From: Manihot esculenta
Taxonomy: Eukaryota > Streptophyta > Magnoliopsida > Malpighiales > Euphorbiaceae
Assembly: GCF_001659605.2 (NCBI RefSeq)
Contig: NC_035170.2
Location: 4,464,001 to 4,528,000, forward strand
Length of the DNA: 64,000 nucleotides
Direction: 5' to 3'
The notes below the pieces were generated by a model. It saw only the letters and a program-made list of their open reading frames with translations. It made no database searches and had not been told where the DNA came from. The position numbers and the translations under genes are program-made. Within the stretch, counting starts at the first letter, position 1; each line of letters begins with the position of its first letter. Below, in pieces: positions 32,535 through 44,958 of this stretch.

Positions 32535-35500
32535 TTAAAAGAGATGAGGATATTGCCGGAGCATGGACTCCCGTGTCTCCCAAGTGCATTCTTCCATATT
32601 GTGGTGGTTCCACAGGACTTTCACCATCGGGATTTCCTTGTTCCTCAGCTTCCTGATCTGGGTGTCTAGGATCCGTACTGGCTGCTCAACATAGGTGAGA
32701 TCCTCTTGGATCTCCACATCAGGCTCACTAAGAACCTTGCCCGGATCTGACACGAATTTTCTCAACATAGAAACATGGAAAACCGGATGGATTCTCTCCA
32801 TTGAAGCAGGTAAGTCCAGCTTGTACGATACACTCCCAATCTTTTGCAAGACTTCAAAGGGTCCGATGTACCGCGGAGCCAGCTTACCTTTCTTCCCGAA
32901 CCGGACCACTCCTTTCATTGGAGACACCTTAAGCAATACCAGATCCCCATCCTGAAACTCTACTTGCTTTCTGCGGATGTCTGCATAACTCTTCTGTCTG
33001 CTTGCAGCTGTCTTGATTCTTTCTCTGATTAAGGGTACTACCCTGCTGGTGATCTCTACTAGCTCAGGCCCTGCCAAGGCCTTTTCTCCAACTTCTTCCC
33101 AGCAAACAGGTGACCTGCACTTCTTTCCATATAAAGCTTCATATGGAGCCATCCCGATGCTAGTATGATGGCTGTTATTGTAGGCAAACTCCACCAAAGG
33201 TAGATGTTGCCTCCAAGAACCGCCAAAGTCCAGCACACACATTCTTAGCATATCTTCTATGGTCTGGATGGTCCTCTCTGACTGTCCGTCTGTCTGTGGG
33301 TGGAAGGCAGTGCTGAAATCCAACCTAGTACCCATAGCATTCTGCAGACTCCGCCAAAACCTGGAGGTGAACTGGGGCCCTCTATCTGACACTATAGAAA
33401 CAGGAACCCCATGCAGTCTGACTATCTCATCAACGTACACCTGCGCCAACTTGTCCACAGAATAGCCACTCCTGACAGGGACGAAGTGAGCAGATTTGGT
33501 GAGTCTGTCCACAATCACCCATATGGAGTCCAATCTGTTGGACGTCGCCGGTAACCCCACTACGAAGTCCATAGCTATATTCTCCCATTTCCACTCTGGA
33601 ATAGGTAGCGGGTTAAGCATTCCAGCCGGCTTCTGATGTTCCAGCTTCACCCTCTGACACACTTCTCAAGCTGACACAAACTGTGCCACTTCTTTCTTCA
33701 TAGCTGGCCACCAGTAAACTTTCTTCAGATCTTGATACATCTTGGTGGCTCCGGGATGAATGCTGTATCTTGCATTATGAGCCTCTCTCATAATGTCTCC
33801 TTTTAGCCCTATGTCATCTGGTACACACAATCGACTCCCATAGCGGAGGATCCCCTTATTGTCGAATCTGAACTCGCTGTCTTTGCCTGACTGAACAGTC
33901 CTGGCAATCTTCACTAACTCTGGGTCCTCATGCTGTTTCTGAGCCACCTGCTCCAGAAACACGGGTGTCACTTTCATCTGAGCAACCAAGGCACCTGTAC
34001 CAGACAACTCCAACTGTAGACCTTCCTCAATGAGCTTGTAAAACTCCTTCACCACTGGTCTCCTCTCTGCCGTGATGTGGGATAGACTGCCTAGTGACTT
34101 CCGGCTTAGAGCGTCTGCCACGACATTCGCCTTACCCGGATGATACTGAATCTTGCAATCATAGTCACTCAGCAGCTCTACCCACCTCCTCTGTCTCAAA
34201 TTCAAATCTCTTTGACTCAAGATGTATTGCAGGCTCTTATGATCCGTAAAGATCTCACATTTAACCCCATAGAGGTAGTGCCTCCACATCTTGAGTGCAA
34301 AGATTACTGCTGCCATCTCAAGGTCATGTGTGGGGTAATTCAACTCATGCTTCTTCAGCTGCCTAGAAGCATAAGCAATCACCCTCTCATTCTGCACTAG
34401 TACGCAACCCAGTCCCACACGGGACGCATCACAAAAGACTGTAAAGTCTTCATCACTAGATGGCAGAGCTAAAACTGGTGCTGAAGTCAACCTCTTCTTG
34501 AGCTCTTCAAAACTCTCCTCGCACTGGTCGGTCCATAGAAATTTCTGATTCTTCCTGGTTAGTCTGGTCAGAGGAGCTGCAATTTTCGAGAAGTCCTGAA
34601 CGAACCTCCTGTAGTAACCTGCCAAACCCAAGAAACTCCTGATCTCTGTCACTGAAGTGGGTCTAGGCCAGTTAGCCACAGTTTCTGTCTTCTTGGGGTC
34701 CACCTCAATCCCATTCTCTGACACTACATGCCCCAAGAACGAAATGCTCCTTAGCCAGAACTCACACTTGGAGAACTTGGCATACAAACCATGTTCCCTC
34801 AAGGTCTGTAGAACCAACCTCAGATGATGGGCATGCTCCTCTGCATTCCTGGAATACACCAAGATATCATCTATGAAGACAATAACAAAGTGATCCAGGT
34901 ACTGGCTAAACACTCTGTTCATGAGATCCATGAATGCTGCAGGGGCGTTAGTTAACCCGAACGGCATTACAAGGAACTCAAAATGCCCATATCTGGTCCT
35001 GAAAGCCGTCTTTGGTACATCCTCTTCCCTGATCCTCAACTGATGATACCCGGACCTCAGATCTATTTTGGAGAAACAACCCGCTCCTGCTAACTGGTCG
35101 AATAGATCGTCGATCCTTGGCAATGGGTACTTGTTCTTGGTAGTGACTTTGTTCAACTGCCTGTAGTCGATACAAAGTCTAAGGGATCCATCCTTCTTTC
35201 TCACAAACAGAACTGGAGCACCCCAGGGTGAGGTACTCGGTCGGATTAAGCCCTTATCTACCAGCTCCTGTAACTGCTCCTTCAACTCTTTCAATTCTGC
35301 TGGCGCCATCCTGTAGGGAGGGATAGAGATCGGTCGGGTTCCAGGCATCAGTTCTATCTCGAACTCTATCTCCCTAGCAGGTGGCAAACCTGGCAGCTCG
35401 TCTGGGAACACATCTAAGAACTCTCTAACCACTGGCACCGAGGCGGGCTCTCTGACCTGACCACTAAGCTCTCTCACATGAGCCAAATACCCCTGACATC

Positions 35501-37514
35501 CCCTCCTGAGCAACCTACGAGCCTGAAGGGCTGATATCAGACCTCTAGGTGTACCCCTCCTGTCTCCTCTAAAGACAACCTCAGACCCATCCTGACCTCT
35601 GAACCTGACTACCTTGTCTCTGCAGTCCAAGGTAGCACCATGGGTAGATAGCCAATCCATCCCTAAAATGACGTCAAAGTCTGTCAAATCTAGAACCACA
35701 AGGTCGGCGGAGAGGCATCTTCCCTCAATAAAAACTGGACTGTACTGGCAGACTGACACTGCCACTGACGGGTCACACTTGGGTCCACTGACCCATAGGG
35801 GACACTCTAACCCATAGACTATCAGACCCAACCTCTCAACGGCTCTCGGAGCAATAAATGAATGAGATGCACCCGGGTCCATTAATGCATACACATCAGA
35901 ACACCCAATGACGAGATTACCTGACACCACGGTGTTGGATGGGTTAGCCTCCTGCTGAGTCATGGTGAAGATCGTGGCTGGAGCTGATGGACCTTCACCT
36001 CGGGAACCAGAAGAAGAGGCTGCCCCTCTCCCTCTACCTCTGCCACTGCCCTGAGTTGTGGCTGGAACTGCTGGCTATGCCACACTACCCGAAGCTGTCT
36101 GCTGGGGCTGGCCCATAAAAGGCGCTCTAGGACAATCCCGAGCTATGTGTCCCTCCTGTCCACATCTGAAACATGCATTAGTCCCAGCTCGACACACTCC
36201 CCTGTGCGGTCTTCCACATCTCTGGCATTCTGTACCATCTGAGCCTGAGCTCGAGCCACCGCCAAATCCCAGACCGGATTTCAACTTGTTCCAAAACTTA
36301 TTCTTCTTCGGCTTCCTGGTGGTGTTATCCCACCTCTTCTTACCTGAGCTCTGAGAAGAGAAACCTGGTCCTCCTCTGCCTGGGGTCTTAACCCCTGAAG
36401 ACTGGGTCACTGACTGCTTCACTGACCCCTCAACTATAGCACTTGCCTCCATTCTTCGAGCCATATCCACCACAGTGTGGAAACTTTCTCTCTCAGCTGA
36501 CTGAACCAACGAGGAGTACCTGGAATGCAGCTTCATAACATATTTCTTGGCTTTCTTCGTATCTGAATCTAGAGCTTGCCCTGAAAAAGGCAATAGCTCC
36601 AAGAATTTATCCGTGAACTCCTCTACACCCATGTGCTCTGACTGCCTCAGTTGCTCAAACTCAATCATCTTCAGTTCTCTAGAACTGTCTGGAAAAGCCC
36701 ATCCAGCGAACTCATTCGCAAATTCTTCCCATGTCATACCGTCTAGTCTCGGGTCCACATAACACTTGAACCATTCCCGTGCCTTCTTGCACTTTAAAGT
36801 GAACCCTGCCATTTGAATGGCCCTGCTATCACTTGCCCCTAGCTCATCAGTTATTGTCTTCACTACCCTCAGATACTCAAAGGGGTCATCCCCTGACTTG
36901 TATTTGGGAGCATCTAGCTTGAGGTAATCTGTCATTTTCACTTTGCTCCCATCGACTGAGCTAGGTCTAGGAGGTTGAGTAACTGGGGCTGCTGGTTCTG
37001 TAGGTGGTGGAGGTGGAGGTGCAGCATTCCCCGAGGTGGGGTTTGCCGAGTTAGGATAGAAGGGTGAGGGTGGATAAGCTGGGTACTGTGGGTAAGGTGG
37101 ATAGAAAGGTGGATAAGGCATGTAGGTAGGGTAGGGGTTAAAGCTGGAGTAATCCGATGTACCTCCCATCGGATACCCTGAACCCTGTGGGAAGGGTGGA
37201 TAATGGGGTGGAAAACCAAACCCCGAGGCCTGAACGCCTCCTTGAGACTCCCCTGTCCCTTCTTCCTCCATGCTCACATCCAGGTTCCCATCCCTCCTTT
37301 GATCCTCTTCCATAACCTCCCTCACTCCTGAAGAACTTCCTCCTCTATCTGTCCCCCTTCTGCTAACGTCAAAAGACCTTCTAGGGTCCCTTGACACTTT
37401 TTCTCTATTGGCTCTACAAGACATTGCCCTGGGCAATGTGGGAGGACGGGCGCTCGTGCCCTCATCCTCAGGTGGCACTCCAGTCAATCTTGCAGATCGA
37501 CGAGTTCCTCTCAT
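32535..37514 (-). pseudogene. A2 gag-pol, complete domains with two nonsense codons
   Basis: On the minus strand the start is at 37514 ([12 protein letters not shown]), just after an acceptor-like TGTTTTCAG. Gag with both zinc knuckles (CQRCGRPHRGVC and [14 protein letters not shown]) runs to TAG 36077-36075 in the gag-protease linker. Protease (MDPGASHSF), RT ([11 protein letters not shown] intact) and RNase H continue to TGA 33668-33666, where other copies have Cys of the integrase HHCC motif. Integrase with SDRGPQF and GQSERT and the chromodomain-like tail follow to 32535. The protein is otherwise collinear with A1 and needs no frameshift. It is the best-preserved coding region of the group in this window. 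Confidence 0.93.
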
Positions 37515-37773
37515 CCTGTTTTCTGAAAACAGTACACATCATACAAACATTAGCATCATATGGTTCATGTGGGCACACATGAACCCTCATCACATATACA
37601 TCAATCATATCTTAGCATATCATTAATGCACATGCATAAAGTCATGGCATTTCACATCATCATGCAAGACAGGACTCAACATCCTATCCTAGTGGACATG
37701 ACCTTCCTATTGTGCTTGACCTTCTAGAACATCTATGAGCCCGACACTCTAGGTCCGATCCTATGAACCTAGG

Positions 37774-37785
37774 GCTCTGATACCA
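37774..37785 (-). other. primer-binding site of A2
   Basis: On the minus strand TGGTATCAGAGC lies three bases after the LTR end at 37789. Confidence 0.93.
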
Positions 37786-37788
37786 TTC

Positions 37789-40009
37789 TGTAACGACCCA
37801 AAAATCGGACCGCTACCAGCGCTAGGATCCGGGTCGACTTAAGGCCGCCGGGACCCGTAGCAAGCCAAACATGCATCCTAAAAACCTGCTTAATCCCATA
37901 CATGATCAACAATATACAAAAAAAATTAAAACTTTTCTTTCCATACTCATCAACCAAACTCAACCTGTGCATAAACATTAACATTGATCCCTCTGTGGAA
38001 TCTCAATAATGCCCCCAAGGGGCGACATAACATACGTTGAGTTGGTTGCATACACATTATAAAAATCTCTAAGATCATGTATTAAAAGGGATACAACAAT
38101 CTATGGTCAAGCACGCCACTAACATCCATATACATCATCTCATTACATAACTATACTGATTAAAACTTTACATTACAATATGATCATGTCCATTACTAGC
38201 TATTACATAAACAACACTTCATTACTCTATCCGGACTCCTGCTCTATCCTGTACCTGCAAGCCTGGGGGTAAAGGGAGAGGGGTGAGCTAAAAACCCAGT
38301 GAGTTGAACTATTAAAACACATAAATACTATGCTCTATGAAATGCATCATAACACAGACAATTCACATAAGGGTTGGGTGAACTTGTCACCAATTAGTCC
38401 AAGCTAACATAGTGCCAGGCCGTAGCATGGGGTCCTGGTCTTCCTGTCATACATACATTACTTACCATTAATCCAGGGCCTCCTCTGGGCTCCTGGTCTT
38501 CGAGTCCACAATCGTGCCAGGCCGTAGAATGGGGTCCTGGTCTTTCATTCCCGTGCCAGGCCGTAGAATGGGGTCCTGGTCTTCCTGTCATGGACTAATT
38601 GGGTCATCCAACATTCACCCACATCAACAACACATGATGCAATGCGGCATATTCATGAAACTAATGCAATCACCCTATTGCATAATCATGATGCATGAAA
38701 CATGATAAAACATTTAATTTAAAAGATTAAGTTTAGTTCCACTCACCTCTGGCTGACTCTGACAACACCGAAGCAGCTGAACTCACTGCTGGGGTCCTCG
38801 GTTCCTCGGGTCCGAACCTACACAGGTGGACTCAAATGAGGGACCAAACATACTTGGACATAACTCTAAAATACTCCCCAAAAACCCCCTAAAACATCCT
38901 GAAAACGTCACATAAAAACATGTAAGAAATGGCTGAACAGGGCACTTTCGGCGGCAGGTTCGGCGGCCGAAAGTCCCTCCAGAGCCGAAAGTCAGGCAGG
39001 TTCGGCGGCACCTTCGGCGGCCGAAACTCCCAGACAGAGACGAAAGTCTTCTTTCGAGGGCAAGCTTCGGCAGCCGAATGCTGCCTCCACAAGGGGGTTT
39101 GGCGGCCGAAACTCCTTCCGGCGGCCGAACCTGGTTTCTGCCAGAAGGGCAGAAACTTGGTTCACATGAACCTCTTGCCTCCCAAAACCTCAAATCATGC
39201 ATAAATCTCAACTAAAACATGCATACAAGTTCCTAGGGGTCTCAAGCAGTCATATACCCCAACTACAACACTTCAAACACACAAAATCCACACACATTGT
39301 TCAAAACATCAATATTGACCCATAACTCAACATATAACCTAACATGCATTTCTACCCATAGATCTTGCATAAAACTTACTTAAAACACATAAGGAGCTTA
39401 AGATCGGCCCTTACCTCTTGAAGATCGAGAGGGAGACGACCTAAACTTGGAGATCCACGAAAACGAGCTCCTGAGTTCCCAAAGCTCCAAAACTTGGTTT
39501 AAATGCTCAAAACTTGCAAACGTGAGTTTAAAACTCAAGAAAATGGAAGAGATTTGGAGGAAGAACACGAGAGTTGCAAAAGGGAAGGTCGGAAGCTTGC
39601 TGTGGCCGAAAATGGGAGAAAACTCGCCCTTTTCGGCTAAGTGCCCCTTTTATAGGTGGCTGGCCAGGCCACGTTCGGGGGCCGAATGCGCTTCCGCATC
39701 CATGCAATGTTCGGCGGCCGAACTTGACTTTCGGCGGCCGAACCTGGACTTCCCTAACTCATGCTTTCGGGGGCCTAACGTGCCTCCAAAACGCATGCAT
39801 GTTCGGCGGCCGAAACTCCTTTCGGCGGCCGAACCTGGGTTTTCCTCCAAGAACTTTTCATGCAAAAACTCATTTAATTCATACTTAAAACCATTAAAAA
39901 CATGAAAACATTTTACAAAAACATGATTTTACCCTTCTAGAGGTCTCCGACATCCGAGATTCCACCGGACGGTAGGAATTCCGATACCGGAGTCTAGCCG
40001 GGTATTACA
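37789..40009 (-). repeat. 5' LTR of A2
   Basis: It begins TGTAATACCC at 40009 and ends GGGTCGTTACA at 37789 (minus strand). TATAAAA is at 39648-39654, dyad motifs at 39710-39835 and 38950-39130, and candidate intron 1 at 39414-38818 (donor CAAGAG|GTAAGG, acceptor TGTGTAG|GTTCGG). Confidence 0.95.
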
Positions 40010-40043
40010 GTGCCGGTAGCAGTTCGGTTTCCGGGCTGTTACA

Positions 40044-40615
40044 GCTAGCATAAACCGAACTGAGACATAGAGACCTCAGGGAGGTAGAAGACTGGGATCC
40101 CCAAGATCTCCCGGCACTAGCATAAACCGAACTGAGACATAGAGACCTCAGGGAGGTAGAAGACCAGGATCCCCAAGATCTCCTGGCACAACAAACCGAC
40201 CTGAGACATAGAGACCTCAGGGAGGTGGAGCTACAAGTAACCGACCTGAGACATAGAGACCTCAGGGAGGCGGAGCTACAAGTAACCAACTTGAGACATA
40301 AAGACCTCAGGGAGGTGGAACTAGAAAAAACCGACCTGAGACATAGAGACCTCAGGGAGGTGGAACTACAAGTAACCGAACTAAGACATAGAGACCTCAG
40401 GGAGGTGGAAGACCGGGATCCCCAAGATCTCCCGACACTAACATAAAACCGAACTGAGACATGGAGACCTCAGGGAGGTGGAAGACCGGGATCCCCAAGA
40501 TCTCCCGGCACCAACACAAGCCGAACTGAGACATCGAGACCTCAGGGAGGTAGAACACCAGGATCCCCAAGATCTCCTGGCATAACAAGACTGAGATCCC
40601 CAAGATCTCTCGGTG
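40044..40615 (+). repeat. tandem repeats in the internal region of T
   Basis: About ten copies of the core GAGACATAGAGACCTCAGGG occur, alternating with two kinds of spacer. One kind contains GGATCCCCAAGATCTCC; the other is a short AACTACAAGTAACC-type link giving a ~45-bp unit. Repeats between pol and the 3' LTR are typical of Tat/Ogre elements. Open frames over them on both strands are by-products. Confidence 0.9.
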
Positions 40616-41535
40616 CTACCAGAAAAAACAACTCATACGAACACAGCTCTGATCCCACACGAAAGATGGGACCCTGAATCACCAATGAAAAAACTAAAAA
40701 CCGACCTCCCCAAGGGGCTCGGGCCCTAAAATGAAGAGACTCTGATCTCACAACGATAGCCAGAGGAAAAGTGCCATGCCGACCTCAAGGAAACGCTAAA
40801 GCTGAAACAGAAGGACTAAATCCGAACTTGGATTACAGGCAGAAAAGCCGATCTAAGACATGTAAATATAAACTTGGAAAACCAAGCAAAAAGAGAGCCG
40901 AGCTCAGAAAAGCTCAAAGGCAAACCAAAGGCAGCAAATCTCATATGATCTAAGAGGAAATCCAAGGGCATGAACAGATAAGGCCCCAGCTTTGATTCCC
41001 ATTCGAACAAAACTTGAAGCAAGAGGTCAACCCTGCTCATCACCTTAAAAGGTACATGATCTTCTTTATTTTGGTTATATGAGGATTATACACCCGAGCC
41101 CATAATCAATAGAGCAACGAAAGAAAGGTGAGAATACCCTCGTGAGAACCATTAAAACTCATAAGTTGAGAACCTCATTAACTGTTAGAGAATCGAGCTG
41201 GGAAGGAAGGCTCGACATGGCTAAACTCTGTGAAGGATTAAATGAATACATAGCCTAAGGGCTATTATGCTTAAGATAAATCCAGTTCGGAAAAATTCAC
41301 AGGTATGAATACCCTCACAAAATTAGAAGAATTCATAGGTCAGAGGGCAAGTCCCTTGTTACAAGATTAGAAGAATTCACAAGGCTTAAGTGTTTATTCT
41401 TAATGCATTAACTGGATAGATTTTGACAGATCATCTGATGAAGCCAGCGAAATAAATAACAATCCAAATAGCTCAAAGTATAAACACAGTTAGAAAATAA
41501 AATCTCATTAAGAGAAAAGTACATTACAGCCTATT
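40616..41535. other. T internal region without a recognised gene
   Basis: Non-coding filler lies between the tandem repeats and the antisense gene. It has more balanced base composition than the flanking intergenic DNA. I see no motif. Confidence 0.5.
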
Positions 41536-43687
41536 CTAGTTATCTGCACGGGCTGGAGGAAAAACAGTCCTTAAGGGACTTATACTCCTAGGTACATCAT
41601 CAACTACACTATCTTTATCTACATTTGTACTATTTACATTATCATCTGGGAGAGGTTTGGCACCCTCCTGCACAGACCCCTCAGCCCCTGTGAAGGGCAC
41701 AATCTCCTGCCCTGGAGGCCCAGCGTCTTCATCTCCTGGCTCGGAGCCCGCCTCAGAAGGTCCAGTGGCAGTACGAGGAGCCCCTTTGGGCAAAAGCCTA
41801 TCGTCCTCCCCGTAAAGCACCTCCTCGCCATCAGAGTCTTCCTCTGCAGCTCGGAGTGTAGCCAACGGGGTAGAGGGAGCGTATCTGGCTGTCCTTAGGC
41901 CCCGGTTGTATCCAGAGACGAACATGTGAAAGCTCTTGTTCCATACGGCTGTCTTCATCTCATCAGAAGCTTTAAACTCTACAAGTCGCTTCTCGCAGGC
42001 CTCAGCAACCTCGGCTTTAAAATCAGAAGAACTTTTGAAATTCTGGAGGCGAGCTTCACAGGCCTGCTCGATCTCTTTCTTCAACTCGGGAGACTCCTTA
42101 TATTCCATCAAACGCCTCTCACACTCCAGTTGGACCCTGTCTTCAGCGAGTCTGGCATCCTCAAGCAGGGCTGAGCATCTATGCTCCAAAGTCCTGACCT
42201 CATGCCAGAGCTTTTGATTATGAAGCTTAGACTCCTCTGCCGCTGAAGCCAGGTCTCTGATACGATCAGAACTCTTACTCAGCTCCTGCTCGAGAACCTC
42301 CACCCGAGATAGTGCTCCCTCTTTTTGAATCTTCACCTTATCAAGATGAGCCTGAACTCCTTCAAAATCAGCCTTCAGGGCCTCGTACTGACGCCGGACC
42401 TCGTCCCTCTGGCTCACAGCCTCATCCTTTTCACGAAGGGTCTCTACCATGGAGGACAGCTGCTTTAAGACTTCTTCACAGCAGACCTCAGCTGCAGCTG
42501 CCCTCTCGTCAGATTCTTTGAGAACCCTCCGGGTGTGAGACAACTCCACTTCCAGGGACTTGGCATGCTCATGGGCCGCAACTAGGTTGCTCCGGGCATC
42601 GCTAGTTGCCGACAAGTTCTCCTCGAGATGCGCCTCCTCAATACGACGGTCCACGGAGTCCCTAAGAGCACGATTCCGGGCATCCATCTCCATAAAAATG
42701 CCTGTTGTCTGGCTAAAGAGAAGAGCAAATATAATCAGAAAGAGAACATGGGTAGAAATCAATTAAAACAGAAAAGAAATGAGGGCGGAATACCATCAGG
42801 AGCAGCTCCCGGGCAGTGTCCCTAAGCCGATCTCTAGACTGAGCCTGGAAAGCCACTTGTTCTCGAGTAGAGCTAGCCAAGAGGCTAGAGAGAGCCAGCA
42901 AGCGAGGATCTGAAGCCTCCGCAACTCCACCAAACATCCGCTCTCGAATTATCTCCGCGACCACGCTCGCGGGTGATTGATGGGTGATGTCCTCTGCGTT
43001 AAGAATGTCATTATCAGGGGCAGAGAGCAGAGGCACCACCGAGGTCTTCTTCTTCTCGAGCGGAGGCAGAGCTGGGGCAACATGTCCGGAGGCCCGAGGT
43101 CTCTTTGGAACTGGGGCAGGAGCGTCGGAAAGAGGAGGACGCTTGCTCCCAGCCCCCTTTGCCATGCCCTCCGAGGCAACCAACGACTTCCCTTGAGGGA
43201 GAACTTCATCCGCCGACTCAGACTCAGCCCTCTCGGTGACAGGAGGGCCCTCAGTAGTAACTTCTTGATCATCCTCGTCCACAAGGACGACCTCCACTCC
43301 TCCTTTCAGAGCCCTCTCTTCAATAACGGAGACCTTCAGCCTCACCTCGGGAACCTCTTCTTCAGTGAAGGGGGCCCCAAGCCTCACTTCTAGAGCTTCC
43401 TCAAGAGGAAAGGCAGGATCCAACCTCGCCGGCCTAGTGTCTTCTGCTAGCTCGGAAATGATCCCGGGAGCTTCTTCCGTCCCCTCGTTAGAGGCACGTT
43501 GAGGCTGGGGGGCTTGAGAGGACTGATGAGCCGAGCTCGATTTGCTGCGGCGGGAGGGTTGAGACGACCTACTACGTCGGGAGCTTGGCCTAGGAGCTTA
43601 TGAGGAGACCGGAGGAGGAGGAGGTCGGATGGCCGACCTGGAAGAGATAACTTCGGCCACCCTTTGAGTAGCTTCTCCCACTGATTG
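41536..43687 (-). pseudogene. antisense extra gene of T, 3' part (coiled coil and acidic tail)
   Basis: This part continues from 53977-54853, from which it was split by the C/A3 insertion; the frame runs straight through the empty site. It begins (minus) with a Ser/Pro/Arg-rich segment that has a stop at 43600-43598, then a Glu-rich segment. An 85-bp intron follows (42793-42709, GTATTC...CCAG). The last exon, 42708-41536, holds a long coiled coil (repeated Glu/Lys/Leu, with three similar blocks around RLQNFKSSSDFKAEVAEACE) and an acidic, Pro-rich tail ending in ARADN. Such antisense frames are known in Tat elements; the role is unknown. Confidence 0.75.
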
Positions 43688-44958
43688 TGTAATATCCAGC
43701 TAGACGCTGGCATCAGAATTCTTACTTCCCGGCGGGATTTCCGTTGGAATCTGGAATTCGAGGATGTCGGAGGTTCCTAGAAGGGTAAAAGAGAAAGGTT
43801 TTCTAAAAGGTTTTTTTAAGTGTTTTATGGTTTTGAATACAAAGGATTTGAGTTTTGAAGAGAAAAGACCAAGGAGGAGTTTGCCAGGTTCGGCCGCCGA
43901 ACGAACCTGGCCGAAAGTGAAGTTCGGCCGCCAAACGTTGCATGGTTTTGCTGCCTCCGAAGTCCATGTTCGGCCGCCGAACGTGGTAGAGGTTTGCATG
44001 CAGGTTTGGCCGCCGGAAATGGTTGACCAAGCCGCCTATAAAAGGCCCTTTGCCCGGAAAAAGGGAGAGTTTTCTCTCCATCCTTGGGCTAAGGTGAGTT
44101 CATGCTCTCCTTGGGTTGTTTTCATGGTTTTTCTTCAAATCTTTCAAGGTTTTCATGAGTTTTCTCCTTGTGTTGAAGAGTTGTGAGCTTGGAGCAAGGA
44201 GGTGGAGCTTGGAGACTTTTGGAGCTTGGATCTCCATATCTTCAAGTTTGAGGTCACACCAACTCTTGATCTTCAAGAGGTAAGTGTAGATCCTTAGTTT
44301 TTATGGTGTTTTAAATGAGTTTTGTGAGGGAAAGGGTTAGGTTTGCATGAGTTTTGCATGAGTTGCATGAGTAGGGTTTATGTTGATCATAAGCCATTCT
44401 TGTGTATATGTGTTGTTTTTGGGGTTTTTAGCTAGTTCTAAGCCCCTTTATGCATGAATAAGTGTGTATGCATGTGTTTGAGAGCTTGTGGGGGAGTTGT
44501 GCTTATTGTGGAGAGGTTTGGAGGCTGGAGACGTGAAGTTGATCTGGGTTCTGCCTCTTTGGAGAACTCAGGTTCGGCCGCCGAAGGAAGATTCGGCCGC
44601 CGAACCCCTTAAGGAGGCTGTTTTGGCTGCCTAACCTTGCTCCCGAAAGTTGGGACTTTCGTCTCTGGAGGGGAGGTTCGGCCGCCGAACATGCCGCCGA
44701 AGGTTAATGACTTTCGTCTCTGGAAGTCCTTTCAGCCCCCGAACCTTGCCCCCGAAATTTGAGTTTCGGCTTGAAAGCAGACATTCGGCCGCCGAAGGAA
44801 GGTTCGGCCACCGAAGGAAGGTTCGGCCGCCAAAGGTGCCTGACTTTCGGCTCTGGAGAGGGGATTCGGCCGCCGAAGGTGCCCTGTCCAGTCTTTCTTT
44901 GCTTGTTTTTCCATGCATGCTTGAGGTGTTTTAGAGGGGTTTATGGGGGAATGTTAAG
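43688..44958 (+). repeat. C LTR, left part
   Basis: Begins TGTAATATCC. Dyad motifs lie at 43888-43985 before TATAAAA (44037-44043), and again at 44573-44880. Intron 1 donor AAGAG|GTAAGTG at 44280. Ends at the left copy of the A3 target duplication (TTAAG, 44954-44958). Confidence 0.9.

Larger units (their letters stand above)
30217..40009 (-). mobile_element. nearly intact Ty3/gypsy element A2, minus strand, nested in the B 3' LTR
   Basis: The element is 9793 bp long, flanked by GTGCC at 30212-30216 and 40010-40014. LTRs are 37789-40009 (5', 2221 bp) and 30217-32436 (3', 2220 bp), with about 15 substitutions and one 1-bp indel by eye, so it is young. All gag-pol domains are present and only two in-frame stops interrupt them. 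Gag-pol is closely similar to A1. Confidence 0.95.
21880..40043 (+). mobile_element. Ty3/gypsy element B with an extra 5' pol-tail fragment, interrupted by A2
   Basis: The order is a 138-bp copy of the end of the internal region (21880-22017), a 5' LTR, a full internal region, and a 3' LTR split by A2 into 28765-30216 and 40015-40043. No target duplication is found at the outer ends. The left fragment matches 28625-28764 apart from a 2-bp gap and a substitution. The arrangement fits a former tandem B (LTR-internal-LTR-internal-LTR) that lost its left part together with the gag end and pol of T. Both LTRs are 1481 bp with about 16 differences by eye. Confidence 0.87.

Noticed and set aside
40005..40603. 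Open frames over the T tandem repeats (Ser/Leu-rich and Arg/Glu-rich)
   Set aside because: The repeat unit happens to lack stops in some frames; there is no domain and the frames cross the B LTR border.
40044..40615. Possible CRISPR-like array
   Set aside because: Regular repeats with spacers, but the spacers repeat too and the context is a plant retrotransposon.
43447..43713. Separate small minus-strand gene
   Set aside because: It begins inside the C LTR; the rest is the middle of the T antisense gene with a stop at 43600-43598.
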